From the NCBI RefSeq assembly GCF_000226095.1, contig NC_016477.1:124001-188000 (forward strand): a DNA stretch of 64,000 bases. The letters are read 5' to 3'. The position numbers were made by a program, and so were the translations under genes. The notes below the pieces were generated by a model, which was not told the DNA's origin, made no database searches, and saw only the letters and a program-made list of their open reading frames with translations. The stretch comes from Thermothelomyces thermophilus ATCC 42464 (lineage: Eukaryota > Ascomycota > Sordariomycetes > Sordariales > Chaetomiaceae). Positions 43,301 to 55,200 of the stretch are shown one piece after another (the stretch's first letter is position 1; the number at the start of each line of letters is the position of its first letter).

Positions 43301-44751
43301 GAGAGGATAGATGGCATTGCGACTGATGCCTACCACTAGAAAGCACCTCTAGTAATTAATTCATTGAGTTTCAGCCTATCAAAGCTTAAAAATGTAATCT
43401 ACGTGGTCAAGTTTTTACTTCTCACTTCCGCTTTATCGCTATCGGAAACAGACGGCACACTGGTGCCTGAAACACAGCAGCACAAAGCCTAGATCCGCAC
43501 CCTCAAACCAGAGAACGAGGGGCATAGAGTGAAATTCGTAGCTACCCTGAGGGTATCTTTAATAGATCGCCTGAGATTAAGTAACTTGCTAACGTTCTTG
43601 ACACCAAGCAGTTACTATATTTGGCTAGACACTACCTTATTTCCAATACTTAGGAGGATCTATTCTTGTTTATGTTATACATCTAACATAAGTAGGCCGG
43701 GAGAAGTAGCGAGAGAACAAAAATGGACGGAGCCCGAGCACTAAGTAATTCGGCAAGTGTGGAACTTGTATTCTACCGACAGGCACGAAGTATGACAGCC
43801 AGCCGTGTTCCGCGAGTCCCTTGGTAGTGGTTCAATGACAACGAGCGACGGTCACACTGCCTGCACCGGTCAGTATACCGTGATTCCGTAGAAGCAGTTT
43901 GCTTTACTAGCTAATTATACAGACAGAGATCAGGAGATAGTGCTTGACTCATCGGTTGTGACTTATAGGCATAAGGTGTTACATGGTACGGTAGCACCTG
44001 ACGGTTTGCCTGCTCTCGATTAGCATCTTCCTGCTCTCTGCTTTGGAACCAGGGCACTTGTATTGACTCTATAGTTAACGATTAAAACCTCCAGTAGTAG
44101 GTTCCAATTCGTTTCGGCTTCCACCCCGGAAGTTCCTTTCAGCTGCCGGTGTTTGTGACAGTGAGTAGCTCGCAGGAAGCGCGGCAGGCGTTACCCGAGT
44201 TGTTTGGCAATGAAGGGGAAGGAACAACAAAGGCCTCTAACCTCTAATTAGTCCGTCACACAAATTGCTCTTTGCAGCATCACACGAAACGCTAAACACT
44301 TCCATTTGTTTCCTCCCATTTTCAGCAATTTCCGGCCACCAGTGTGACGCCTGTGACTTGGTCTAACCGTGCCACGAGGAAGAAATCCGCGAGACCTGCA
44401 CCCATCTTCCGCTTTTTGGCTCCGACCAACTCCATTCCTGACTCCTTCACTACAAGCCAATATTCACGCAGAAGTTGAGCATCGAGGAAACGGCCGTTAT
44501 TTTGATCGATCTGGTGAGTTACTTTGCATTATCGGCACATGGATCGCTATACTACAAACTGCACTACTTAATTCCCGTCACCTCGAGACACTCCTCTGTT
44601 CTAGAATGAGCAATCGAATACATTCTTAACATATCACTGCCCGGTTTCCACGAAATAGGATTCCTACCCGGAAATATCCAAGTAGTACGCGGACACTAAC
44701 AACGATTCCCGTCAGCCAGCTCCGAGTATACTACCACACCGATCATCCAAG
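40394..44751. other. 4.4-kb gene-poor region
   Basis: No supportable gene on either strand. The first 600 bases are the upstream region of the ubiquitin-fold gene. From about 41.7 kb the sequence becomes more AT-rich, frames are short (all under 110 codons) and codon use is unlike the neighbours. It has small direct repeats such as ATCTGGTGA at 43139-43160 and a TATA-rich stretch at 42533-42545. It may be worn repeat DNA, but I cannot name a family or find ends. Confidence 0.5.
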
Positions 44752-45288
44752 ATGTTCTTCAACGGTGCTTTTGCCGCGATGACTGCCGTCTTCTTCGGCC
44801 TGGCCCTCGCCACCGACAACGGTGCAGCGTTCCGAACCCATCTCCAGGAGCGTGGCATTTTCGCCGAGAGCGACATGGTCACGGTTACTTGGACGGAGAC
44901 GGCGACCATCACGATCACTATTGCAGGCAGCTCCCCCTGCGAGACGGTCACCGACACTGAGAGCACGGACTCCAGCACCACCATCTCTGAGACCATTATT
45001 ACCACGTCTACGGGCACTTCAACGAGCACCTCTTTCGTGACTTCCACGGCTACTGCAGGTACTACGGACTCCGTCGGCACCACGGACTCCGCCGTCCCCA
45101 GCAGCAGCGTCGATGTCTCGTCGTTCTCCACTTCCACCCATCACACCATCACCGAGGTGTCCTCCTCTGAGATTTCGGCCACCGCTACCCCGACCACCGC
45201 GGTCAACGGCGCGGGCGGCAACAAGGCACAGACGGTCGGTGGCATCATTGTAGGCGGCGCCGTGGCACTGGTCATGGCTGTTGCCTAA
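44752..45288 (+). CDS. Ser/Thr-rich GPI-type cell-wall protein
   Basis: One exon of 178 residues. The N-terminus MFFNGAFAAMTAVFFGLALA is a signal peptide. The mature chain is mostly Ser and Thr (long stretches of TTSTGTSTS type), expected to be heavily O-mannosylated, with VTVTWTETATITITIAGSSP near the start, a motif seen in many fungal wall proteins, and a single Cys in SSPCETVTD. The C-terminus has a small-residue omega region NGAGGN, then a hydrophobic tail VGGIIVGGAVALVMAVA without charged end, as in GPI signals. Likely a structural wall or membrane-attached glycoprotein; no enzyme domain. Confidence 0.8.
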   Translation: MFFNGAFAAMTAVFFGLALATDNGAAFRTHLQERGIFAESDMVTVTWTETATITITIAGSSPCETVTDTESTDSSTTISETIITTSTGTSTSTSFVTSTATAGTTDSVGTTDSAVPSSSVDVSSFSTSTHHTITEVSSSEISATATPTTAVNGAGGNKAQTVGGIIVGGAVALVMAVA

Positions 45289-45965
45289 ATAGTGGTTCGT
45301 CCTCTCTTCCAATATTCCTTCGTGTCCTGCCCCTGCCATGATCTAATGATGGTTGACGTTTGTACAAGAACGCAGACACCCCCATCAAAATGCCTGGTAC
45401 ATGCCGTGTTCTTCGGCATTTGCTTATGACCCAGGATTCAGAGAGATTACAGGCTAGGGGATGAGGCAGGATGAAGGAGGATTGAGGATGGGGTGGTAAT
45501 AATGAAAGGAAGGGGGAGGGTTGGAGGAGCCTTGCTATTTCCTTCATGTTATTTCATTTCCATCCCGCTTATTATGACATTATGAATGCAGGGGCAGGTC
45601 GAGAGTTTAAGGCAATGGAGACTAATTAATGGCGAATTGAAATGATGGGCTGGCAATAACACATGGAGTTTAACGTCCCTGCTTTATGTTCCTGCAGAGT
45701 ACCATCTTACATGCAGGGTGAGTGCGTCATGCCCTAAATGTAAACCAAGCATACCTATACCGACCTTTTTGATAGCCAACATCGCGAGTGTCTGCGGCCG
45801 GATATGCGAGATCGAGGGATGGCACTCCTACTATCCCTGGCACCGCCACAGCCCCGCAAGTATATCTTACACAATGATTCCTCTCCACATGCCCCAGGCA
45901 AGCCAGCTCGATTACAAAAAACATTACTTCCCTTACCATTAACAGACAGACAGGCAGTCAACCTC
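45289..45965. other. Convergent intergenic region, no gene seen
   Basis: 3' flanks of the GPI-protein gene and the adaptor gene. No coding signal. Confidence 0.6.
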
Positions 45966-48752
45966 TTACAGCAACAAATCCCCGTTGTTCGCCACCGCTT
46001 GCGCTGGCTGATAGACGGTCTGCGGCGCGTACTGGTTCACGACGTACCCGGCCGCCTCGCCGCCGTTCCCGCCGAAGCTGTCGCCCTGCTCATGGATCTG
46101 CATCCAGCGCGTCTGCGAGGCAAAGTACGCGTCGGCGTCACTCACCGCCTGTGCGAGATTGGCGCTTCCGTCCCCGTTTTGCTGCTGCTGTTGTTGCTGT
46201 TGCTGTTGCTGTTGCTGTTGTTGTTGTTGTTGCTGCTGCTGCTGCTGGTGTTGTTGTTGCATCTGCGGGTTGTAGTTTCTATCGGTGCGCGGGTCAAACA
46301 CGGCCGGCTGCCCGCCCATGCCCAGCTGGCTGAGGCTCTTGTTGGCGTCGGAGCGGAGGCCGATGGGGAGGGCGAGATCCTCGCGCTGCAGCGCGGGCGA
46401 GTCCTGCAGGCGGCGGGGGCGGGCGTTGCGGAAGACGGTCTGGACGGGCTTGAGGTAGACGGTGGCGAGCGTGCCGACGTTGAGGCACATCTCCTCGAGC
46501 GTGGCCGGGTCGAGGCGCTCCGACTCGGCCGTGATGGCTGGCTTCTCGCCCATGACGATGCGCTTGGCCGCCTCCATGTCGGTGGAGAGCAGGCGCCAGT
46601 ACATGTAGGCGCGGTCGCGGAGGTCCGGGTTGTCGGTCTCCTCGGTGGCCCACTTCAGGACCTTGGGAACGAGCTCCTGGCCCTTTGTGGGGCGCTGGAT
46701 GAAGAGCTTGACGGTGGCGGTCAGCAGGGCGAGCTGGACCTCGACGGGCTCCTCGGCGAAGGAGAAGAGGAAGTCCTCGAGAAGGACGTCCGAGTTCTCG
46801 ATGCGGCTCGCGTACTGGCCGATGACCCAGACCATGGCCGCCTTTGCTTCGGGCTCGTCGAGCGAGTCGAGGTGCTCGCAGAGCGTGCCGATGATGCTCT
46901 CGTACTGGTTGGGGTACTTGCGGAAGATATTGCGGATCACTACCGTCGCCTCCTGCACGATGTATGTGACCTTTGTGGCGACAAGCTCGAGGAGGAGGTT
47001 GATGCACCGCCTGGCGGCGGGCTCAATTTTGATCGCCAGCTTGCCGATGGCGCGGACGGCTTTCCGGACAAAGTGGACGTCGATCTCGGTGGCATACTCG
47101 CGGAGTTCGGTCAAGACTTCGTCAATGTTCTTCTCGTTGGCGAGCATGAAGATGAGCTCGAGCTTTGTAACCTTGACGTAGATGGGATCGTTGTACTTGC
47201 AGAAGAAGACCCGGATGTCGTTCCGGAGCACCTCGGGCCGCCGCTGAAGGATGAGCAAGGCGTTCCGGAGGGCCAGATACTGCACCTCGGGCCCCTTGGC
47301 CAGCAGCGTCACCAGCGGTGGCGAGAGCTTCCGGCACAGAGCGGTGATCTGTTTCTGATCGGCAATGTAGTTCATCAGGTAGAGGATCACGCGTATGCAC
47401 GTGAGGACGACAGACGAATTGGAGTGCGAGAGCCGCGGGGCGATGCGCTCGGCCAGCAGCGAGGCTTCTCCCGACTCTTGCGGTACGTAGCACATGAGGG
47501 CCTCTAGGATGTATGTCTGGCCCCATCTGCAGAGGGTCAGCATGCGGATAGCGAGGTCTCGAGACGGGGGAAAACACATACTCTGAGCAGTCCGGCAAGA
47601 TGGCCACCATTTTGGAGGCATTGCTGTAGTCGATGGTGAGCTTGATGGCGTCACTCCTCTCCCAGATGTCCATCAAGCTAGCCAGGGCACTCGCGACCAC
47701 GGTCGGGTTGTCGTCGCGCAGCAGGCCGTTCAACCGGTCGATGAGGTCCGACTTCTCCACCATGTGCCTGTCGTGGTCGTACAGCTTGGCCACGCAGTAC
47801 GCTGCCGTCTTACGCACGTACGGGTCCGGATCGCGGATGAGGTGTCTGACGATTGGCACGGTGGCCTCGACAAACTCTCGAACATGAATGTAGGACATTG
47901 TGCGTAGCGCAAGCGCTCGCACAAGGGGGTTGGGGTCCTCCATGTCCTAAAGCACGGTCAGCAAGGCGCAGGGGGGTGCAACGGGATCATGGGGAAGTAG
48001 GAACGGACATGTTCCAGAACCGGGATCGCTTTGACCGCGACCTCGGGGCGCATCCTTGCGTAGTTGACAAGGTAGAGGAAGCACCTAGAGAGAGGCCGGT
48101 TAGTCGCCGCAAAGCCGGTGACATGTGGACCCCGAGATTGTCTCACATCTTCTTGATCTCGAGGTTGGGTATGTTCATGCAGCCGACAATGTCTGGGAAG
48201 AGAGCAACCATGTCGTTGTTGCTCATAGTCATGTTGGCGACAATCTTCTTGAGGGCAATCTTCTTCGCGGTGAAGTGCTTGTCCTTCTTGCCGCCGCTAT
48301 TCAGCTCGTAGCGCAGCTCGGCGACTTTGCCCTGTGGTCCGCGCGTTGGTGAGTAAACCGACGGAGGGAGGTATGCCATGAACATGGTGGCGACTGTCTA
48401 GGGGGGGGGGCAGGCTCATGATGTCTGTGACCCGCGGGTAGGGGCTGTGGAATACAAAGCTTTAGGGGCGCCAGTTGTGGGAATGTAGGGGTGAGACGCA
48501 GTCGGGGAAGCAAAGAAGAGGGTAGAAGAGACGCGGGCTGCGGTCGCCAAGAGGGGAGGGTAGGTGAGGGGCAGCAAGGTTGGACGATGGAGAGCCGAAT
48601 GAATGGGAAATGCGAGGCTTGATCACCCCTCCCCGCGCAAGCCCCGCGACGGCCAAGGAAACGGGAGCCAAGCCCATAATGGATAATGAATGAATGGATG
48701 GGCTTACCCGAGCGAACAGCTTCGAGTCCCCTCCTCCCTGAGTGCCCGACAT
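45966..48752 (-). CDS. apl2: AP-1-type adaptor complex beta subunit (beta-adaptin)
   Basis: Five exons (48708-48752, 48147-48331, 48009-48084, 47582-47946, 45966-47526) join in frame to 743 residues. It begins [20 protein letters not shown], then [20 protein letters not shown] and [17 protein letters not shown], the highly conserved start of the beta-adaptin HEAT-repeat trunk. Typical trunk segments continue, e.g. [30 protein letters not shown] and [14 protein letters not shown]. After about residue 630 the chain becomes a hinge with a long Gln run and ends [13 protein letters not shown]...NNGDLLL, with LLL as a possible clathrin-box-like end. There is no C-terminal ear domain, as in fungal beta subunits of about this length. 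Role: clathrin/AP trafficking between trans-Golgi and endosomes. AP-1 rather than AP-2 is judged from resemblance and length. Confidence 0.9.
46180..46262 (-). repeat. Poly-glutamine (CAG/CAA) run in the beta-adaptin hinge
   Basis: About 23 consecutive Gln codons plus one His interruption upstream, coded by mixed CAG and CAA. A site of probable length variation between strains. Confidence 0.8.
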
Positions 48753-49559
48753 TGTTGCTCCTCGTTTCTCGTTTTCAACACTGCCCAATGCCTGTACCGT
48801 GTGATGGGATACGAGATGTCGAGCCCGTGGGCTCCTGGTAAGCTGAGCAGTATCACGGCGCCGGGTCTCGGAAGGAGGTCGGTCGTCTCTCTCTACCTCA
48901 CGATGGTCGCGACGACAGGCAGCCGTGGCGGGCCCTCAGGCCGGGGCTAAGGGAGGCTTCTCTTATGGTTGACCGGCCGACTTGGCGATGCCCAGATCTG
49001 GGGCGGCTGGGAAGTTCGGCTCGATATCGCGTGCGCCTCGTCCGGGCCAATTGCCGTCGACCGTGTGGTTTTCGATGGAGGCGTACTCTGTACTTTGCGA
49101 ATCTCTCCGCCGGTGCCGCTCTTTGAAGGTTCCTCGAACAGTCGAATTATGCCATGAATCGAAACCCGCTGTTGTTCGACGTCGCGCAGTCTTGTGCCCT
49201 TTGCTAATGGCAGATTGGAGGCGGCAGTTTGGTGTTGACCTGTTGAACGAGACGCGGGTGCAATCCATTGGGCCAGAGCGTGGTCCCCACTGCCCCCCTG
49301 AGAAGTGCAACGAGACTCTCAGCATGGCGACGCCTAGTTAAGTGGGGCAACTGGGGCAACCACGGGCCCGCTAACGCGGGAGCAAGCGGCTCGCCAAGCA
49401 CCGCTATGGAGCTCGACTTTGTTAGGGAGCTCGGACGTCAGTCCAACCTCGCATCATCAATTCGGCAACCCGCTCGTCCGCAGCTTTCTGAACCAAACCA
49501 TCAACCCCGGATCCCCGATCGCGTCGCCCGGTTGCGCAAGAAGTGAATCACACCGCACG
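48753..49559. other. Divergent promoter region, no gene seen
   Basis: Shared upstream region of the beta-adaptin gene (minus) and EMC4 (plus). Frames here are short and unsupported. Confidence 0.6.
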
Positions 49560-50270
49560 ATGTCAACCCACGCCGCGGAACCGCTGCCCGCTTGGGCAGC
49601 ACAACTGAAGAACCCGCCAGCGCACAAGTCGAAGCAGCCCGGCATTCCCGACCCGCCCGGGTACCCGTCAGCGCAGTCGTCGTCCAACTCCAAGGTACTT
49701 CGAGAGCGTTCGAAGGGGGATGAATCAGGCTCATGTGGCATTGTCGCATTGTCGCTAACTGGTTTCCCCTCTCGCAGAAGAAGGATGCCAAGGACGGGAA
49801 GGCGACCCAGCGGAAAGCGCAGACACCCGAGGAGATGGACACGCTGAAGCTCAAAAAAGCGTGGGAGGTGGCTTTGGGCCCCATAAAGAGCCTGCCCATG
49901 ACGGCCATTATGATGTACATGTCGGGGAACTCCCTGCAGATCTTCAGCATCATGATGGTCTTTATGGCCTTTAAGAACCCCATCATGGGCATCCTAGCCA
50001 CTAACCAGGCGTTCGAGCGCTTCGAAACGGAGACCAACCGGGCAAAGATGGTGCGGGTGAAACTGGCATATGTGGTAATGCAGCTGGTTGCGCTGGCACT
50101 GGGAATATGGAAGGTCAACGCAATGGGGCTGTTACCGTGAGTTTTGCTCTTCCCGGGTGCTGCTCCTTGGGCAACGGATGACTGACAATGCCTCCAGGAC
50201 TACCAGATCCGACTGGCTTGCATGGGAGGCTCAGCGCGAAGCAGTCGAGCACGCAGTACCGGCGCTATAG
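49560..50270 (+). CDS. emc4: ER membrane protein complex subunit 4 (EMC4)
   Basis: Three exons, 49560-49694, 49778-50136 and 50198-50270 (donors GTACTT and GTGAGT), give 188 residues. The start MSTHAAEPLPAWAAQLKNPP is followed by a disordered Pro/Ser segment KQPGIPDPPGYPSAQ and a Lys-rich link. The conserved core KKAWEVALGPIKSLPMTAIM, then MYMSGNSLQIFSIMMVFMAF and the second helix KLAYVVMQLVALALGIWKVN with MGLLP at the intron is the EMC4 signature. The last exon adds TTRSDWLAWEAQREAVE, also typical. EMC inserts tail-anchored and multi-pass proteins into the ER membrane; EMC4 sits on the cytosolic vestibule side of the complex. Confidence 0.93.
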
Positions 50271-51068
50271 ACAGCCAGCCATCACACTAATAGAACACTG
50301 CGAGTACCCTGTTGACTCTCCTTACCGGCAGCGAAGCGTTGCCGGATCCTCGCCGCACGCGAGCCCACGAAGTCAATAAATGCACAGAATGTCCGGGTGA
50401 CTGTCCGCAACGGCGACGCGGCTGGTCTTATACTGGACCATAGACCATGCACTACACTAATGGGAGAGAGATACGACCGTAGTCCTCCTCGACCGGGGGC
50501 AGGGGGGTTGGTTTTGAAGCACGACGCTCGAGGTCGTAGGATGGCGGCCTAGTGTAGACCCACATTATCAACTGAAAGGTGCTGTGGCTGGCAAGGAACC
50601 AAAAATTCAGGTTCTGCTGTGCCCCTTTGAGCAAATCTGACGCCAATAAGCCAACCTCGTACTATTGCTGCTGCCGTGGGTCGACACTATAGGAGGCACT
50701 GGAGACAGCTGCCGAATGGCACTCCATTGTACAAGATGGGTAGGATCAGACGGCATTGCAAGGCGGCAACGTCGATCTATGTACTCTGTTCCAGGACCAC
50801 TCTTGGACGCCTTATAGGGCTTGAGATGTCGGGACCACGACTTACCCCAACCGGCAGTCTGGTAGGTTGGGGAGTTTCATTATTCCTTCTGATACCCCCG
50901 AGCAGTAGAAGGAGCTCTTAAAGCCGTCCCCTCCTCCCGGCCTCGTTTGTCAAACGTTTTCTCCTTGGCTTGTCGTTTAACGTCTCCTTCTCCTCAACCT
51001 CGACATCGTCAAGGGAAAGAAAGCAAAGCAAAGGAAAGGAAAGGAAAGGAAAGGGAATCCCACTTAAA
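50271..51068. other. Intergenic, no gene seen
   Basis: Ends with an AAAGG repeat (about 51016-51055) just before the MARVEL-like gene remnant. No gene. Confidence 0.55.
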
Positions 51069-51639
51069 ATGCTGCGGCTCATTTCCCTAGGCCTCCGGGC
51101 TCTCTCTGCAGGTTGCTAACTCCCCAAATCCTTTTTGTTATGTTTGAGCAGCAACCTAACCAGATGGTTCGCCCAGTCTCTCTGTGCCGTGACCGTTCTC
51201 GCCCCCCGCGGTCGTCATGATCAAGGAGCAAGTCATTGACATCGCCCCGGTCACCACCCGCTACAGCACTTTCACGGGCGGCTTCGGCATGATCGTGGGG
51301 GGCGTCGGCGCCATTCTGGGCGATTGTCGCCTTCGCCCCGGATCTTGTCCCGATCGTGTTGGACGGCATGCCCGACAACGGGCTGCTCAACACGGGCTGC
51401 TCAACCGGGGCAGCGAGTCGTTCGACGACGGGGAGAAAGGGCACGGCGTCGTCCGGCCGCCGGGTAACGACCACGCCGCCGTGGAGCGCCGCCTCCGGGG
51501 CAACTGCCGCCGCGCGCAGGCCGACGAGGCGCTGCAGTTCCTCTGCTTCGGCATGGCCGCCGGCCTGGTCGCGATCGGGTACCTGCAGATGCGGCGCGCC
51601 GGGCCCGGCAGGGGCAGGACGGGGGCTTATGTTGCTTAG
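51069..51639 (+). pseudogene. Decaying MARVEL-like small membrane protein gene
   Basis: The pieces match, in order, a common fungal four-helix membrane family: MLRLISLGLRALSA at the start, then FAQSLCAVTVLA, then VVMIKEQVIDIAPVTTRYST and FTGGFGMIVGGVGAILG, then AIVAFAPDLVPIVLDGMPDN, and finally ALQFLCFGMAAGLVAIGYLQ. They lie in different frames. A first switch sits near the C-run at about 51200, a second at about 51320, and a third is caused by a perfect 14-base tandem duplication (51378-51391 and 51392-51405). The second and third compensate, so a frame of 140 codons (51217-51639) stays open by chance but would translate part of a helix out of frame. A short intron after the first segment is likely. 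Either the gene is dying or the assembly has errors. Confidence 0.6.
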
Positions 51640-51902
51640 GGGATGAGAAAAGAACAAAGAAGGGGAGAAAGGACAATATTCCTGGCTTGGTTTTACAGTT
51701 AAGTTGGGTAATAGTGGGTTAATAGAAATGACAAGAGTGAGCCGACTTACACGAGGGAGGAACGGGGTTAATTAATATCAAGCAAACGGTTGGCTACGAA
51801 TACTTATTGAGTGATGGAATGTGGTATGTAAAGGAAGGACAGAGCAAACGACCGGACAAGCAGCTCTCACTGTATGTGCCAAATTGTTGAACACACCACC
51901 AG

Positions 51903-51949
<47 letters not shown>

Positions 51950-52251
51950 AACAAGAAAAAACAATTGTCCGGGTATCCTACATGGGCCATCAAATACTAA
52001 GAATCATCCGACCTAAGCTAACAACAGCATCACATCCGTCCTTCATCATCATAGCATCTCCACTTGACCATAATTCGTCGACATCCTGTCATCTGCCGTC
52101 CATACATCCCAATCATTCCCACAAAACCCATGCCGACATACCTTACCTATCCATCCCATCCACATCCGTCATCACATCGTCCACCAAACCCTAGGTAACT
52201 TTAACCTAATCAACTGCCCCCAACCAACGCAAGCCATACAGAATAACCCAC
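51640..52251. other. Convergent intergenic region, no gene seen
   Basis: Contains a long GT repeat and ATCC/CATCC-rich sequence towards the chitin synthase 3' end. Confidence 0.6.
51905..51947 (+). repeat. (GT)n microsatellite
   Basis: About 21 uninterrupted GT units between the MARVEL-like remnant and the chitin synthase gene. Confidence 0.9.
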
Positions 52252-55200
52252 CTACCGCCGCACACCACTAGCGACGCTACTCATCGTGTCAGTGATCTTG
52301 CTCCCCCAGCCGCCCAACCACTTGGGCGCCTCCAGCTTCATCCGGACCCGTCCCTCCACCACCATGTTGATCAGCCCGATCACGGCAAACGCGGTACTCC
52401 CCAGCGCTCTGAACGCGGCCAGGCCGGCCACCGACCAGAGGATGAAGCGCAGGTAAAAGTTGTCGCCGATCGAGCTGCCGCCGTATGCCTCGCTCACAGC
52501 CATGGCCAGCGTAGCGTTGGCGATTAGCCACGAAACTACCATGTACGTGCGCACGCTCTTGTAATAATCCTGCTGCATCTGCTCCTCCGAGATGCCCTGG
52601 GGCGGAACCTCGACGCGGTCGCGCAGGTTGCGCAATGCCTCGTCATATCCGGAGTCGATATCCAGCTGCTCCGAAGGCATCTCTAGCTCGACGATGCTGC
52701 CTTTTCCGACGGCGCCGCCGAGATCCGTCTTCATGACGTTGTCGCCCTTGGTTCCCCAGGTGACGTCGTGCGTGTTGCAGAACGCGTAGATCTGCAGTGT
52801 GCAGATGTACGACGGAAGGAGGATCAGGTACTGCAGGAAGGACGTGAACATGTGCCACGGGTCGAGGTAGAGGAAGGACATGAGGAAGTACACCCCGACG
52901 GTCGAGGCGGTCGACACGATCAGGTTAGTGAAGACGTTGTTACCGAGCGAGATTTTATCGTTCTCGTCCCTTGCGTCGCCCTTCTTGGAGAACTGACGGA
53001 CGACAACGTAGATGCAGGCGAACAACGTGTAGGCCATGATGACGGCGTAGATGAGCATGGAGGCCAGGTACATTTTCCTGGCACCCTGCGGGCGGTTGCC
53101 CAGCGAGAGGACGAACTGAGTCGAGATGAGGAGGATGCAGACATAGCGAAGAATGAGGAAGATATACTTGGCCGCGCCGCCGAACGGATCCACTTTGGGG
53201 TCAGCCAGGCCGCCAGCGATGAAGTAAAACGTGAGGTAGAAGTTAGCCAGGGAGAGATAGGTAAAGATGAGCTGGATGAACTGGTACACGAATTCGATGT
53301 GCAGCAGTATCTTCCGCGCCAGTGTGTGGTCCGTCAGCCAGATCTGCTTGAAGTGCACCAGCGAGTACACGGCGGCAAAGAAGGCACCGTTAAGCCAACG
53401 GCGGCGCTGAGAGACGAATTCGGGAACGCTATCTGTCGGCCGTTAGTCAGTCAAGAGCAGTTGCAAAAAATGGGCACCTCCTCGACGCTTGCTTACCAGG
53501 CACATCAGTCTCGCCAGTACACCCCTTGACATATTTCAACACCCATCTCTCGCCCCGTTTGGCCACCAGCTCCCAGCAGAGAATGCGATCCTCTGCCAAA
53601 TACATGTTTGCGGTGAAGACGTCGGCGTGCTGGCCGTGCAGTGTTTCTCCTTTGAAGTACTGGCTGAGTGGCCCGTGGCCCGTCTCGTCGTTCTGCAGCG
53701 CATGGTAGCGATAGGCGCTCAGAGCGCCCGGCAAGACCGTGATGTACCCGAACACACTCTCCAGCGGCTTGTCCAGAATGTTGGAGAGTTTATACTCAAA
53801 GTTCTGCGAGGCCACCAGGGGATTGAGGAGATTCTTTCCCCATTTTCCCTTCATCGCCTTGATCTCACCGCACGCGCCGGCCACGTTGGAGTCGGTATCG
53901 AAGGCCTTCCAAAGATGGTATAAGGCAGTGGTTGCGGGCCGCGTGCCAACATCCAGCAAGACACACACGTTAGGGTTGAGTGCCTTGCCGAATGCGTTAA
54001 AGAACCAGCGGTGCGAGTTGAGCTTCTTCTGGTTCTTCTCCTTGAGGCAAAAGATTATCTGACAGGGCACAATGCCCTTCTCGGCGCCCTTGAACTTGAG
54101 GTCCGAGTCGAGCGACACCTGGGTGGTATACTCGTACACGTGGGCTTGCACCGCCTTTTGGTTGACGTAGTTCTTTGCGATGCCGTGCTGGTAGACGCCC
54201 ATAGCGGCCAGCGCATCCAGCGTTCGCGGGTGAATCTTCTCGCGCCCATCGGACACGATGCAGACGACGATTTTCTGCCAACCATTTTCTCCCCATGTGC
54301 GACTCTTGTTGCGGCTGCAAAGATGGCTGATATTCTTCATGACGGCATGCATGGTGCGAGTAAAATCGAACTCGTCCTCATTGTACATGGTGATACAAAT
54401 GAACAGCTCCGTCTCGCGCGCCGTTCTTCCTATGTTCTGGCGCAGCTTGTAGCCCCTCTCGACAAAGTCGTCGGGGTCACACGTGACGGCGGTATAGCGC
54501 ATGTGGGTGAACTCGATCTCGTCTCGGCGAGGAAGGAAGCTGTAGAGGATGGTCGGAATCTTGCACTCCAGGACCAGCTCGCCGTTGATCAGCTGCACCT
54601 CTCTCTTGCTCATCTGGGGTGCCCGGACGCCTCGGCGCTCCTGTTTCCCCTCTGGTACGGGCGCGTAGCTGCCCGTCTTTTCGTTTGTCGACACATCCGT
54701 GGCTTCGTCGCTTAGAGTCGCCTGGGACTCGGCGTACGAGTCCCGTTGGTGGTATTTGCTGCCACCAAGGTCCGACTCGGGCGCAAAGACATCGTCAGTA
54801 TCCTCTGCGAGCGGGATGCTGACCGTGACATCATCTGAAAACGAATGAGTCGAGCCGCGCGGCCCAGTCGAGAATAGGGGCGCGGGAGGGAGCGGCCGCC
54901 TGGGACTGCCACCGTACGTTGAAGCGGGTGTCCCGGGACGCGGACTGCCGTTGAGATCCGCTGGTTCATACCGGTTGCTTACGGGTGGTGGCCGGCTAAA
55001 CTCGGACGAGCCGCGTGAGGGAGTCCACGGTCGAGTGGGAGATGCGCCATCCACGGCCGGATTGTAGGAGCTGAATGAGGGTTCCGGAGGCGGCATGGGA
55101 GGGGGATCAAGAATTGATTGGCGCGAATCGAGCGACGGCTCGTAATGATGTCTTGATCGGCTCCTATGGTTTCTCTGATGTGAGCTCATGCTTGGTCTTG

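Noticed and set aside
45804-47507. 567-codon open frame on the plus strand
   Set aside because: Antisense to the beta-adaptin exon; long only because of strong codon bias. Leu/Val/Asp repeats mirror the poly-Gln run and other codons.
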